From contig CALZCR010000039.1 in assembly GCA_945631445.1 (NCBI GenBank), positions 1 through 8,951 of the forward strand: DNA of 8,951 nt, written 5' to 3'. This document shows positions 1 to 6,639 of this stretch, piece by piece; positions within the stretch are counted from its first letter, which is position 1, and each line of letters opens with the position of its first letter. Below the pieces are notes generated by a model. The model worked only from the letters and a program-made list of their open reading frames with translations, was not told the origin of the DNA and made no database searches. This stretch comes from an uncultured Corynebacterium sp. (GTDB lineage Bacteria > Actinomycetota > Actinomycetes > Mycobacteriales > Mycobacteriaceae). The position numbers and the translations under genes are program-made.

Positions 1-895
1 CGCCGAGACCGGCGCCGGCCAGCACGGCACCGCCACCGCGCTGGTGTGCGCCCTGCTGGGCTTGGAGTGCGTCGTCTACATGGGCGCGAAAGACATCGCC
101 CGCCAGCAGCCGAACGTCTACCGCATGCAGCTGCACGGCGCCCAGGTCGTGGGCGTCGACGCCGGCGCGGGCACCCTCAAAGACGCCGTCAACGAGGCGA
201 TGCGCGACTGGACCGCCTCCTTCCACGACTCCCACTACCTGCTGGGCACCGCCGCGGGGCCGCACCCGTTCCCCACGATCGTGCGCGAATTCCACCGCGT
301 CATCGCCGAAGAGTCCAAGGCGCAGCTGGCTGAGCGCATCGGCAAGCTGCCGGACCTGGTCGTGGCCGCCGTCGGCGGCGGCTCCAACGCCATCGGCATG
401 TTCTCCGCCTTCATCGACGACGAGTCCGTCGAGCTAGTCGGCACCGAGCCCGGGGGAGAGGGCATGGACTCCGGCAAGCACGGCTCCGCCATCACCGAAG
501 GCAACGTCGGCATCCTGCACGGCACGAAGTCCTACCTCATGCGCAACCCCGACGGACAGGTCTCCGAGTCCCACTCGATTTCCGCGGGCCTGGACTACCC
601 GGCCGTCGGCCCGCAGCACGCCCACCTGGCCAAGACCGGCCGCGCCCGGTACCTGCCCGTCACCGACGCCGAGGCGCTGCAGGGCTTCCAGTACTTGAGC
701 CGCCACGAAGGCATCATCCCGGCGCTCGAGTCTTCCCACGCCTTCGCCTACGCTCTCCAGCGAGCGAAGCAGGCGGAGGAGGAAGGCACCTCCATCGACA
801 TCCTGGTGTGCCTGTCCGGCCGCGGCGACAAGGACGTCGACCATGTGCGCCGCACGCTGGAAGAAAACCCCCACTACGTCCTGAAGGAGGACTAA
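1..895 (+). CDS. trpB: Tryptophan synthase beta subunit (5' end outside window)
   Basis: This is the C-terminal 297 residues of TrpB, which condenses indole with L-serine to make L-tryptophan using pyridoxal phosphate, in an alpha2beta2 complex with TrpA. The frame is open from base 2. It begins with ETGAGQHG, whose Glu matches the catalytic Glu109 of the enterobacterial enzyme. The PLP phosphate loop GGGSNAIG lies at about 374-397, the [13 protein letters not shown] block at about 704-742 and SGRGDKD, whose Ser contacts the PLP ring nitrogen, at about 815-835. About 105-120 N-terminal residues, including the PLP-binding Lys, lie upstream of the window. No frameshift or lost motif is seen in the visible part. 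The stop TAA is at 893-895, 3 nt before trpA, so the two genes are surely co-transcribed; the ribosome binding site of trpA lies inside the last trpB codons. The identification is certain. Confidence 0.98.
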   Translation, partial: AETGAGQHGTATALVCALLGLECVVYMGAKDIARQQPNVYRMQLHGAQVVGVDAGAGTLKDAVNEAMRDWTASFHDSHYLLGTAAGPHPFPTIVREFHRVIAEESKAQLAERIGKLPDLVVAAVGGGSNAIGMFSAFIDDESVELVGTEPGGEGMDSGKHGSAITEGNVGILHGTKSYLMRNPDGQVSESHSISAGLDYPAVGPQHAHLAKTGRARYLPVTDAEALQGFQYLSRHEGIIPALESSHAFAYALQRAKQAEEEGTSIDILVCLSGRGDKDVDHVRRTLEENPHYVLKED

Positions 896-898
896 GCC

Positions 899-1741
899 AT
901 GAGCACCCGCTACGAGAAGCTCTTCGCCGATCTCGCCACCCGCAACGAGGGCGGCTTCGTCCCCTTCATCATGCTCTCCGACCCCTCGCCGGAAGACGCC
1001 CTGGAGATCATCTCCACGATCGTCGACGCCGGCGCCGACGCCCTGGAGCTCGGCGTGCCGTTCTCCGACCCGATCGCGGACGGCCCCACGATCCAGAAGG
1101 CCCACGTGCGCGCCCTCGACGGGGGAGCGACGGTGGCCCAGTCGCTCGACCAGATCCGCACGCTGCGCGCGAAGTACCCCGACCTGCCGATGGGCATGCT
1201 CATCTACTCCAACGTGGCTTATGTCCGCGGCCTGGACGACTTCTACACCGAGTTCCAGGAGGCCGGCGTCGACTCGATCCTGCTGCCGGACGTGCCGGTG
1301 CGGGAGGGCAAGCCCTTCGCCGAGGCCGCCGAGCGTCACGGCGTCGACCCGATCTTCATCGCCCCGGCCAACGCCAGCGCCGCCACCCTCGAAGGCGTCT
1401 CCGCCCGCTCCAAGGGCTACATCTACGCCATCTCCCGCGACGGGGTGACCGGCACGGAACGCGCCTCGGAGACCACCGGTCTGAAGGACGTGGTGGACAA
1501 CGTCACCCAATTCGACGGCCCGCCGGTGCTGCTGGGCTTCGGCATCTCGCGCCCGGAGCACGTCTCCGACGCCATCGCGGCAGGTGCGGCCGGCGCGATC
1601 TCGGGTTCGGCGATCACGAAGATCATCGACAAGTACACCGAGTACGAGCACCCGAATCCGGGGCGCATCACCGACATGGACGCGCTCAAGCAGGAGCTGG
1701 CCGAGTTCGTCGGCGCCATGAAGGCCGCCACCACGAAGTAG
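899..1741 (+). CDS. trpA: Tryptophan synthase alpha subunit
   Basis: This 280-residue protein is full length for TrpA, a TIM-barrel enzyme that cleaves indole-3-glycerol phosphate into indole and glyceraldehyde 3-phosphate and passes the indole to TrpB. Catalytic Glu50 and Asp61, equivalent to Glu49 and Asp60 of the E. coli enzyme, sit in ALELGVPFSDPIADGP (residues 48-63). The mobile loop ISRDGVTG is at 178-185, and the phosphate-binding segments GFGIS (213-217) and SGSAI (235-239) are present. The early strand reads FIMLSDP where many homologues have a TAGDP-type sequence, a small variation. The ATG at 899 is preceded by AAGGAGG (884-890) at 8 nt spacing, which fixes the start. The gene follows trpB by 3 nt and is the last gene of the operon, as a terminator begins 17 nt after its stop. 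Confidence 0.98.
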   Translation: MSTRYEKLFADLATRNEGGFVPFIMLSDPSPEDALEIISTIVDAGADALELGVPFSDPIADGPTIQKAHVRALDGGATVAQSLDQIRTLRAKYPDLPMGMLIYSNVAYVRGLDDFYTEFQEAGVDSILLPDVPVREGKPFAEAAERHGVDPIFIAPANASAATLEGVSARSKGYIYAISRDGVTGTERASETTGLKDVVDNVTQFDGPPVLLGFGISRPEHVSDAIAAGAAGAISGSAITKIIDKYTEYEHPNPGRITDMDALKQELAEFVGAMKAATTK

Positions 1742-1757
1742 CTTTCTCCCGTCCCCG

Positions 1758-1793
1758 CCCGTCCCCTGACCACACCTCAGGGGCCGGGTTTTT
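1758..1793 (+). terminator. Intrinsic terminator of the trp operon
   Basis: The arms CCCG-T-CCCCTGA (1758-1769) and TCAGGGG-C-CGGG (1777-1788) form an 11-bp stem with one T/C mismatch and a 7-nt loop, followed directly by TTTTT (1789-1793). This is a textbook rho-independent terminator 17 nt past the trpA stop. The last T of its tract is also the first base of the adjacent parS site. Confidence 0.93.
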
Positions 1794-1808
1794 GTTTCAC
1801 GTGAAACA
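1793..1808. promoter_or_regulatory. parS: parS centromere site 1 (perfect match)
   Basis: The 16 bases TGTTTCACGTGAAACA form a perfect palindrome identical to the classical bacterial parS consensus bound by ParB/Spo0J. ParB loads at such sites as a CTP-dependent clamp, spreads along the DNA, recruits SMC condensin and partitions origins with ParA. Such sites cluster near oriC in most bacteria, so this part of the chromosome is probably origin-proximal. The site is joined to the T-tract of the trpA terminator and lies in intergenic DNA. What is seen is the exact sequence; ParB binding is inferred. Confidence 0.93.
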
Positions 1809-1854
1809 CGCATCCTCGCCTGTGCATCGCGGGAAGCGCCGTCCCCGTCGCGGG

Positions 1855-1867
1855 CATACTGGGGGAC
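1855..1867 (+). promoter_or_regulatory. Candidate -10 promoter element for the ABC exporter genes
   Basis: CATACT (1855-1860) resembles the actinobacterial -10 hexamer TANNNT/TATACT with the first base changed. It is followed by 7 nt and an ATG at 1868, so transcription would start at or next to that ATG. No convincing -35 box is seen 16-19 nt upstream. This is the best candidate between the trp terminator and the ATPase gene, which otherwise would lack a promoter. Confidence 0.45.
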
Positions 1868-1919
1868 ATGCCCCCTCGGAGCTTTCCCCCGGAGCTCGAC
1901 CACGACTGCCAAGGAGTGA

Positions 1920-1935
1920 AGTTTCACGTGAAACA
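1920..1935. promoter_or_regulatory. parS: parS centromere site 2 (15 of 16), overlapping the start of the ATPase gene
   Basis: AGTTTCACGTGAAACA differs from the consensus only in the outermost base; the inner 14-bp palindrome (1921-1934) is intact. It lies 127 bp from site 1. It sits between the AAGGAG at 1911-1916 and the first codons of the downstream ATPase, and the GTG at 1928 is part of its CACGTG core. ParB bound here would cover the translation-start region and could hinder RNA polymerase; that effect is inferred. Confidence 0.9.
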
Positions 1936-2842
1936 CCCAGCCGCCCCAGCCATAGCCGTCACCGACCTGGGCAAGACCTTCGGTAACTTCCGCGCCCTCG
2001 ACGGGTTGTCCATGACCGTGGAGCAGGGCAGCGTCCACGGCTTCTTGGGCCCCAACGGCTCCGGAAAATCCACCACCATCCGCACGCTGCTGGGGCTGCT
2101 CCACCCCACGGAAGGCTCCGTCCGGGTCCTCGGGGAAGACCCGGCCCGCACCCCGCAGATCCTCGCCCGCGTGGGCTACGTCCCCGGCGACGTCGCCCTC
2201 TGGCCCACGCTCACCGGGGCAGAGGTGCTCCGCGCCCTGGAGTCGCTGCGCGGCCGACCCAGCAACCGCCGCAAAGAACAAGAACTCATCGACGCGTTCC
2301 AACTCGACGTGCGTAAGCGGACGCGCGAATACTCGACGGGCAACCGTCGGAAAGTCAGCCTGATCGCCGCGCTGTCCATCGACGCCGACGTACTCATCCT
2401 CGACGAGCCGACGGCGGGGCTCGACCCGCTGATGGAGCAAGTCTTCATCGGGCAGATCCGCGCCGCGCACACCGAAGGCACGACCGTGCTGCTGTCCAGC
2501 CACATCATGGCGGAGGTGGAAAAACTCTGCGACCACGTCACCGTGATCAAGGACGGCCGCGTCGTCGAGGACGGCACGCTCACGCAGCTGCGGCACCTCT
2601 CCGCGCACAGCGTCTCGGCGCGGCTGCCCGACGCCGCGGCTTTCCTCGCCCGCCACCCCGCGGCGGCCCGCGACGGAGAGACCGTCACTTTGACCGTGGA
2701 GCGCGCAGACCTGTCGACCACCTTGCGGGAAGTGCTCGACGCCGGGGGAGAAGACGTCTTGAGCCAGCCGGCCAGCCTGGAAGAGATCTTCCTGGAGCAC
2801 TACGAGGTCGCCCCGGCAGAGGGAGGCCGCCATGATCGCTGA
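1928..2842 (+). CDS. ABC transporter ATP-binding protein, drug/polyketide-exporter type
   Basis: This is the nucleotide-binding subunit of an ABC exporter; it should hydrolyse ATP in the cytoplasm to drive the permease encoded next. With the GTG start at 1928 (304 residues) the Walker A GPNGSGKST is at 41-49, the signature-like YSTGNRRKV at 135-143, Walker B VLILDE at 155-160, followed by the D-loop (GLDP), and the switch His in SSH at 182. The Q-loop position reads YVPGD and the signature STGNR replaces LSGGQ; as I recall, this ABC-2 exporter branch usually has such forms, so they are not damage. Start choice: AAGGAG (1911-1916) lies 11 nt before GTG 1928, and homology should begin around residue 9. 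An in-frame ATG at 1868 would add 20 residues translated through the parS site and could be a leaderless start. The gene overlaps the permease by 11 nt, so the two are coupled. Confidence 0.93.
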   Translation: MKHPAAPAIAVTDLGKTFGNFRALDGLSMTVEQGSVHGFLGPNGSGKSTTIRTLLGLLHPTEGSVRVLGEDPARTPQILARVGYVPGDVALWPTLTGAEVLRALESLRGRPSNRRKEQELIDAFQLDVRKRTREYSTGNRRKVSLIAALSIDADVLILDEPTAGLDPLMEQVFIGQIRAAHTEGTTVLLSSHIMAEVEKLCDHVTVIKDGRVVEDGTLTQLRHLSAHSVSARLPDAAAFLARHPAAARDGETVTLTVERADLSTTLREVLDAGGEDVLSQPASLEEIFLEHYEVAPAEGGRHDR

Positions 2843-4427
2843 GACGCTGACCCTGACCCGCCTGAACCTGCGGCTCAAACGCGGCTACCTGGCGGCGTGG
2901 CTCATCCCGCTGTGGATCCTGGTCGCGGCTTTTCCGGTGGCGTACCAGGAGTACTACCCGACGCTGGCCTCCCGGCAAGAGATGCAGGAGGCGATGAACG
3001 CCAACGCCGGCACCATCGCCATCTACGGGCGCATCGCGGAACCCGGCACCGTCGGCGACATGGTCACCTGGGAGGTGGCGATGTGGCTCGGCGTGCTCGG
3101 CTCGGTGATGGCGGTGCTGCTGATCACCTCGCTGCACCGGCGCACCGAATACGACGGCGTCGGCGAGCTGCAACGCTCCACGGGCATTCGGCCGGCGACG
3201 CCCGCGGCGGCGGCGCTGCTGACGACGTTCACGGCCACCGCGCTGCTCGGCGCCGGCGCCGGCGCCATCTTGTTCGGGCTGGGCGCCGTCGTCGACGAGT
3301 TTTATGCCGCCGGGGCGCTCGCCTTCGGCGTCACCGTGTTCGTGATGACCTTCGCCTCGGCGCTGCTGGCCGAACTCGTCTTGCTCTTCGTCTCCGACGG
3401 CAGCTCCCTGACCCTGACCGCGCTGGTGACGATCGTCGCGTCTTTTTTGCTGCGCGCCGCCGCAGACGTCCAGCAGATCGACTGGCTCAACTGGCTGACC
3501 CCGCTCGGTTGGCGCGCCCAGATCGTGCCCTACGACCGGGATGACTGGTCCGCGGCCGCCATCGCCGCAGCGATCTGCCTGGTCGGCGTGGTAGCCGTGA
3601 TGACGGCCGAGAGGTTCCGCTCCTTCGGCTCCGCCCTGGTGCGCGTGCCAGCACCCGCGCGCACGCCCGACCGCCGGGTCCGGGGCATGTTCGGGTTGCA
3701 CCGCCTGCAGATCACCCCGGCCGTGGTCGCGTGGCTGGCGGTGCTCGCCGTGCTGGCGGCTTTCCTCATGGCCATGTCCGGCTCCATCCAGGAACTGGTC
3801 GCAGGCGAGGGCGCCACCGGGGAGATCTTCCGGGACCTGCTCGGCGGCACCGCGGCCTACGAGGCGTTCATCGGCTACATCGCCCAGGTCTGCGGCATCC
3901 TCATCGCCGTCGCCGCGGTCAGCGTGGTCCACGGGCTGCGCCGCATCGAGGTCGACCGCACCTTAGACATGGCGCGCTCCACGGGGATTCGGCGGGTGAC
4001 GCCGCCGGCGGTGATTTTCAGCTGGGCGCTCATCGTCGCCGTCGCCTTGGTCGCGGTGCTGCACGCGGCGGGCGCCTTCGGGTTGTGGACGCAGGAGACG
4101 ACCGCGCCGCAGGACTACACCACCCTGGCGTGGGCGGCGTGGTCGCAGCTGGCGGCGGCGTGGGTCACCCTCGGCTTCGCCACCGCCGTCGTCGGCCTGC
4201 GCCCCGACGCCACCACGGCGTCGTGGCTGGTCGTCGGGGTCGCCGGGACGGTGGCGCTGGTGGGGGAGATCTTCCAGTTTCCGCGGTGGGCGATCGACCT
4301 CTCACCCTTTTCGCACACGATGGTCAACGCGGACAGCGACGTGGCGCCGATCGTCGTCATGCTGGCGCTCGGCGCCGCGTTCATCGCCCTCGGGCTGGCG
4401 GGCGCGGCCCGGCGCGAGGTGCGCTGA
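2832..4427 (+). CDS. ABC-2 type permease, fused double-length (polyketide-exporter-like)
   Basis: This 531-residue protein is very hydrophobic, with about 12 membrane segments arranged as two halves of about six. It forms the membrane channel of the exporter with the preceding ATPase. The halves are a visible internal duplication: HRRTEYDGVGELQRSTGIR (102-120) is matched 267 residues later by RRIEVDRTLDMARSTGIR, each followed by a TP-rich turn and a membrane helix. This layout and length fit the COG3559-like 'exporter of polyketide antibiotics' permeases, by recollection rather than a search. The ATG at 2832 is preceded by AGAGGGAGG (2818-2826) and lies inside the last codons of the ATPase, an overlap typical of coupled translation. 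The substrate cannot be told from sequence, and no biosynthetic gene is nearby. A GGCGCC triplet repeat (3249-3266) encodes the AGAGAG stretch of one helix. Confidence 0.92.
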   Translation: MIAETLTLTRLNLRLKRGYLAAWLIPLWILVAAFPVAYQEYYPTLASRQEMQEAMNANAGTIAIYGRIAEPGTVGDMVTWEVAMWLGVLGSVMAVLLITSLHRRTEYDGVGELQRSTGIRPATPAAAALLTTFTATALLGAGAGAILFGLGAVVDEFYAAGALAFGVTVFVMTFASALLAELVLLFVSDGSSLTLTALVTIVASFLLRAAADVQQIDWLNWLTPLGWRAQIVPYDRDDWSAAAIAAAICLVGVVAVMTAERFRSFGSALVRVPAPARTPDRRVRGMFGLHRLQITPAVVAWLAVLAVLAAFLMAMSGSIQELVAGEGATGEIFRDLLGGTAAYEAFIGYIAQVCGILIAVAAVSVVHGLRRIEVDRTLDMARSTGIRRVTPPAVIFSWALIVAVALVAVLHAAGAFGLWTQETTAPQDYTTLAWAAWSQLAAAWVTLGFATAVVGLRPDATTASWLVVGVAGTVALVGEIFQFPRWAIDLSPFSHTMVNADSDVAPIVVMLALGAAFIALGLAGAARREVR

Positions 4428-4447
4428 GGCCGGCGGCCCCTCAGCGC
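4421..4447. terminator. Bidirectional hairpin between convergent genes, spanning both stop codons
   Basis: GCGCTGAGG (4421-4429) and CCTCAGCGC (4439-4447) form a perfect 9-bp stem around a 9-nt loop. The stem contains the TGA of the permease on the plus strand and the TGA of the oxidoreductase on the minus strand. No T-tract follows on either side, so termination would rely on the GC-rich hairpin alone or on Rho. Being symmetric, it could serve both genes. Confidence 0.6.
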
Positions 4448-5547
4448 GGGTCCGGCCAGGCGCCCCGGTGGTAGGAGTCCGGCCAGGCGATCTTTTCTCG
4501 GGCGACGCCCAATTCGTGGGCGGCGCGGAGCGGGAAATTCGGGTCGCGCAACGCCTCGCGGCCGATGAGCACGGCGTCGGCCCGGTCTTCCGCGATGATT
4601 GCCTCCGCCTGCTGCGGGGAGGTGATCATGCCGACCGCGGCGACGGCGATGCCTGCGCGGCGGCGGATCTCTTCGGCGAAACGCACCTGGTAGTTCGGGC
4701 CGACGGGGATCTCGGCGGGCACGAGCCCGCCGGAGGTGACGTCGATGAGGTCCACCCCCGCGGTTTTCAGCTCCTGGGCGAGCGTCACCGTCTGGTCCAG
4801 ATCCCACGCGGCTTCCTCGTCGACCCAGTCCGTGGCGGACAACCGCACCAGCAGCGGCATGTCTTCGGGGATCGCGGCGCGCACGGCGGTGACCACCAGG
4901 CTGAGCAGGCGGGTGCGGTCGTGGAAGGAACCGCCCCAGGAGTCGTCGCGCCGGTTGCTCAGCGGGGAGAGGAACTGGTGCAGCAGGTAGCCGTGGGCGG
5001 CGTGGATCTCGACGAGGTCGAAACCGGCCCGCACGGCGCGCCGCGCGGCGGCAGCGAAGTGTTCGGGCAGGGCGCGGATCTCGTCGCGGTCGAGTTCCTG
5101 CGGCGTCGCCATGCCCGGGCCTGCGATAGGGGAGGGAGCCACCGGCCGCCAGCCGCCGTGTTCTTCCGGGATGGTCCGGGAGCCGTAGTCGGGTTGGCCG
5201 GGCAGCGCCGGGACGGTGGAGGCTTTGCGCCCGGCGTGGTTGAGTTGCACACCCATCTTCGCGCCCTGGGAGTGGACGAAGTCGACGATCTCCGCCCACG
5301 CCTTTTCCTGTTCGTCATTCCATAGCCCGGTGCACGCCGGGGAGATCCGCCCTGCCGGGGTCACGCCCGTGGACTCGGCGATCAACAGTCCGAAGCCGCC
5401 GACGGCGCGGGCGCCGTAGTGGGCGAAGTGCCATCCTTCGGGGACTCCGTCCCCGCTGATGCAGTGGTATTGGCACATGGGAGGGAGCCAGATCCGGTTG
5501 GGGATCTCGAGGCCGCGCAGAGTGAGGGGCTGATGCAGGTTCGTCAT
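4441..5547 (-). CDS. Old yellow enzyme family NADH:flavin oxidoreductase (YqjM/NamA type)
   Basis: This 368-residue FMN-dependent TIM-barrel enzyme should use NAD(P)H to reduce activated C=C bonds of electrophiles such as enals, enones or quinones. It belongs to the YqjM/NamA class: Cys25 and Tyr27 in LPPMCQY match the flavin-modulating Cys and active-site Tyr of that class. QLNHAGRK is at 101-108, the substrate-binding His pair His182 and His185 with Tyr187 in EIHAAHGYL, followed by the SPLSNRRDDSWGGS block (194-207). The C-terminal FMN phosphate segment is at about 305-338 (VGMI and IGREALRDPNF). It is slightly longer than YqjM. The start is the ATG at 5547; the open frame upstream runs through the promoter and is not coding. 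A TAACCT box 7 nt before this ATG and the lack of a good ribosome site suggest a leaderless mRNA. The physiological substrate is unknown; it is divergent from the transporter at 5600. Confidence 0.94.
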   Translation of the reverse strand: MTNLHQPLTLRGLEIPNRIWLPPMCQYHCISGDGVPEGWHFAHYGARAVGGFGLLIAESTGVTPAGRISPACTGLWNDEQEKAWAEIVDFVHSQGAKMGVQLNHAGRKASTVPALPGQPDYGSRTIPEEHGGWRPVAPSPIAGPGMATPQELDRDEIRALPEHFAAAARRAVRAGFDLVEIHAAHGYLLHQFLSPLSNRRDDSWGGSFHDRTRLLSLVVTAVRAAIPEDMPLLVRLSATDWVDEEAAWDLDQTVTLAQELKTAGVDLIDVTSGGLVPAEIPVGPNYQVRFAEEIRRRAGIAVAAVGMITSPQQAEAIIAEDRADAVLIGREALRDPNFPLRAAHELGVAREKIAWPDSYHRGAWPDPR

Positions 5548-5554
5548 GGCCCCC

Positions 5555-5560
5555 AGGTTA
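5555..5560 (-). promoter_or_regulatory. Candidate -10 box, leaderless promoter of the oxidoreductase
   Basis: On the minus strand TAACCT (TANNNT form) is followed by 7 nt and then the ATG at 5547. Transcription would therefore begin at or beside the A of the start codon. No clear -35 hexamer is present, and only G-rich bases rather than a normal ribosome site precede the ATG. Confidence 0.55.
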
Positions 5561-5585
5561 TCCACCCGGGGCGGTCCAGGGCTCG

Positions 5586-5591
5586 TAGACT
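5586..5591 (+). promoter_or_regulatory. Candidate -10 box, leaderless promoter of the YfeH-type transporter
   Basis: TAGACT (TANNNT form) is followed by 8 nt and the ATG at 5600, placing the expected transcription start within about 2 nt of the start codon. No Shine-Dalgarno sequence lies in the gap. It is 25 bp from the opposing -10 box of the oxidoreductase, so the two promoters overlap. Confidence 0.6.
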
Positions 5592-5599
5592 GACCGGCC

Positions 5600-6589
5600 A
5601 TGAGCGTCTCACAGAGAATTACAAAACTGGTCAAGGGCGTCGACCCGTTGATCGTCCTGATCATCCTCGCCGTCTTAGTCGCGATCGTCGCGCCCGCCCG
5701 CGGCCAGTTCGCGGAGTGGTTTGCGGTGGCCACCAACTTAGCCATCGCGTTGCTGTTCTTTCTCTACGGCGCCCGCTTGTCGACGAGGGAGGCGCTGGCC
5801 GGCCTGACGAACTGGAAGCTGCACCTGACGATCCTGGCGTTTACTTTTGTCATTTACCCGCTGTTGGGGCTCGCGCTGTACCCGTTGACGTTTTTCATCT
5901 CCGACGAGCTCTACCGCGGAATTTTGTTCCTGACGTTGGTGCCGTCCACGGTGCAGTCGTCGGTGGCGTTTACTTCGATCGCCAGGGGCAATGTCTCGGG
6001 CGCGATCGTCGCGGCCTCGGCCAGCAGCCTCGTGGGCGTGTTCGCCACCCCGTTGCTGGTCATGGCGTTGATGTCGACGGGGGAGGGCGTGCAGATCGAC
6101 GCGCAGGTCTTCCTCGACATCGCGCTGCTGCTGTTGCTGCCGTTCGTCCTCGGCCAGATCGTGCGCCGGTGGGTCAAGGGCCTCGCCGCGCATAAGGCGA
6201 CGAAGGTCGTCGACCGCGGTTCCATCACCATGGTCGTGTATTCGGCTTTCTCCTCGGGCATGGTGGCCGGGGTCTGGACCCAGGTGGCGGTGGGGGAGAT
6301 CGTCTTTTTGGTGGTGCTCTCCGTGGTGGTGGTGGTGTTCATGCTGTGGCTGACGCGGGTGATCTCCCAGTGGCTGGGTTTCCCGCGCGCCGACGTCATC
6401 GCCATCGAGTTCTGCGGTTCCAAGAAGTCTCTGGCCACCGGCCTGCCGATGGCGTCGGTGATGTTCGGGGGCGCGAGCCTGGGGCTGCTCATTTTGCCGC
6501 TGATGATCTACCACCAGGTCCAGTTGATGATCTGCTCGTGGTTGGCGGCGCGCTACGGCAAGCAGACGCCGGAGGCGGTCGCGGCCTGA
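5600..6589 (+). CDS. Bile acid:sodium symporter family protein (YfeH / SBF-like)
   Basis: This 329-residue integral membrane protein has about ten hydrophobic segments from residue 16 to about 315, as expected for the BART superfamily fold. Features I recognise from the YfeH-like branch are FFLYGARLS (53-61), PSTVQSSVAF (115-124), with the discontinuous-helix type of Ser/Thr/Gln residues, EFCGSKKSLATGLPMA (270-285) and LPLMIYHQVQLM (299-310). Members are probably sodium-coupled transporters of organic anions, but the substrate of this branch is not established, and 'bile acid' is only a family name. The ATG start at 5600 is supported by the -10 box just upstream and by the normal N-terminus (a short basic stretch before helix 1). 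Five consecutive GTG codons (6323-6337) encode part of a helix. It is transcribed divergently from the oxidoreductase; a shared regulator is possible but none is encoded here. Confidence 0.93.
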   Translation: MSVSQRITKLVKGVDPLIVLIILAVLVAIVAPARGQFAEWFAVATNLAIALLFFLYGARLSTREALAGLTNWKLHLTILAFTFVIYPLLGLALYPLTFFISDELYRGILFLTLVPSTVQSSVAFTSIARGNVSGAIVAASASSLVGVFATPLLVMALMSTGEGVQIDAQVFLDIALLLLLPFVLGQIVRRWVKGLAAHKATKVVDRGSITMVVYSAFSSGMVAGVWTQVAVGEIVFLVVLSVVVVVFMLWLTRVISQWLGFPRADVIAIEFCGSKKSLATGLPMASVMFGGASLGLLILPLMIYHQVQLMICSWLAARYGKQTPEAVAA

Positions 6590-6621
6590 GAAAGCTTGCG
6601 CAATGCCCGCGGAAAGGCCAC

Positions 6622-6627
6622 TATATT
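6622..6627 (+). promoter_or_regulatory. Candidate -10 box before the small conserved gene
   Basis: TATATT stands out as an AT island in GC-rich DNA and fits the -10 consensus. It ends 4 nt before the GTG at 6632, so transcription would start at or just inside that codon. A TTGCGC at 6596-6601 lies 20 nt upstream, too far for a normal -35. The box overlaps the left arm of a degenerate parS. Confidence 0.4.
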
Positions 6628-6639
6628 CCACGTGAAACG
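6624..6639. promoter_or_regulatory. Degenerate parS-like site 3 (13 of 16)
   Basis: TATTCCACGTGAAACG matches the parS consensus at 13 of 16 positions, with an intact CACGTG core and intact right-hand GAAAC; mismatches are at positions 2, 5 and 16. It lies about 4.8 kb from the two strong sites. Real parS families tolerate a few outer mismatches, but a weakened left arm may bind ParB poorly or not at all. Confidence 0.5.

Noticed and set aside
1103..1108. CACGTG core inside trpA (and another near 8288 in yqgE)
   Set aside because: The flanks do not match the TGTTT/AAACA arms of parS, so these are chance hexamers within codons.
434..2878. Very long (814-codon) open frame on the minus strand opposite trpB, trpA and the ATPase gene
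   Set aside because: It is a mirror of high third-position GC in the real plus-strand genes. Its product is Arg/Gly/Val/Asp-rich low-complexity sequence with no motif, while all three genes opposite carry complete family signatures.
3249..3266. Three tandem GGCGCC hexamers
   Set aside because: They simply encode alternating Ala-Gly in a membrane helix (AGAGAG) with GC-preferred codons; three units are too few to call a functional repeat.
2685..3932. 415-codon minus-strand frame opposite the permease
   Set aside because: Composition is Arg/Gly/Asp/His-rich with no domain, and the plus strand encodes a clear membrane protein there.
5548..5745. N-terminal extension of the oxidoreductase frame
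   Set aside because: It would run across the divergent promoter and into the transporter coding region; family homology begins right at the ATG at 5547.
6323..6337. Five GTG codons in a row
   Set aside because: A Val run in a membrane helix of the transporter; a possible slippage site, but without any sign of phase-variable design.
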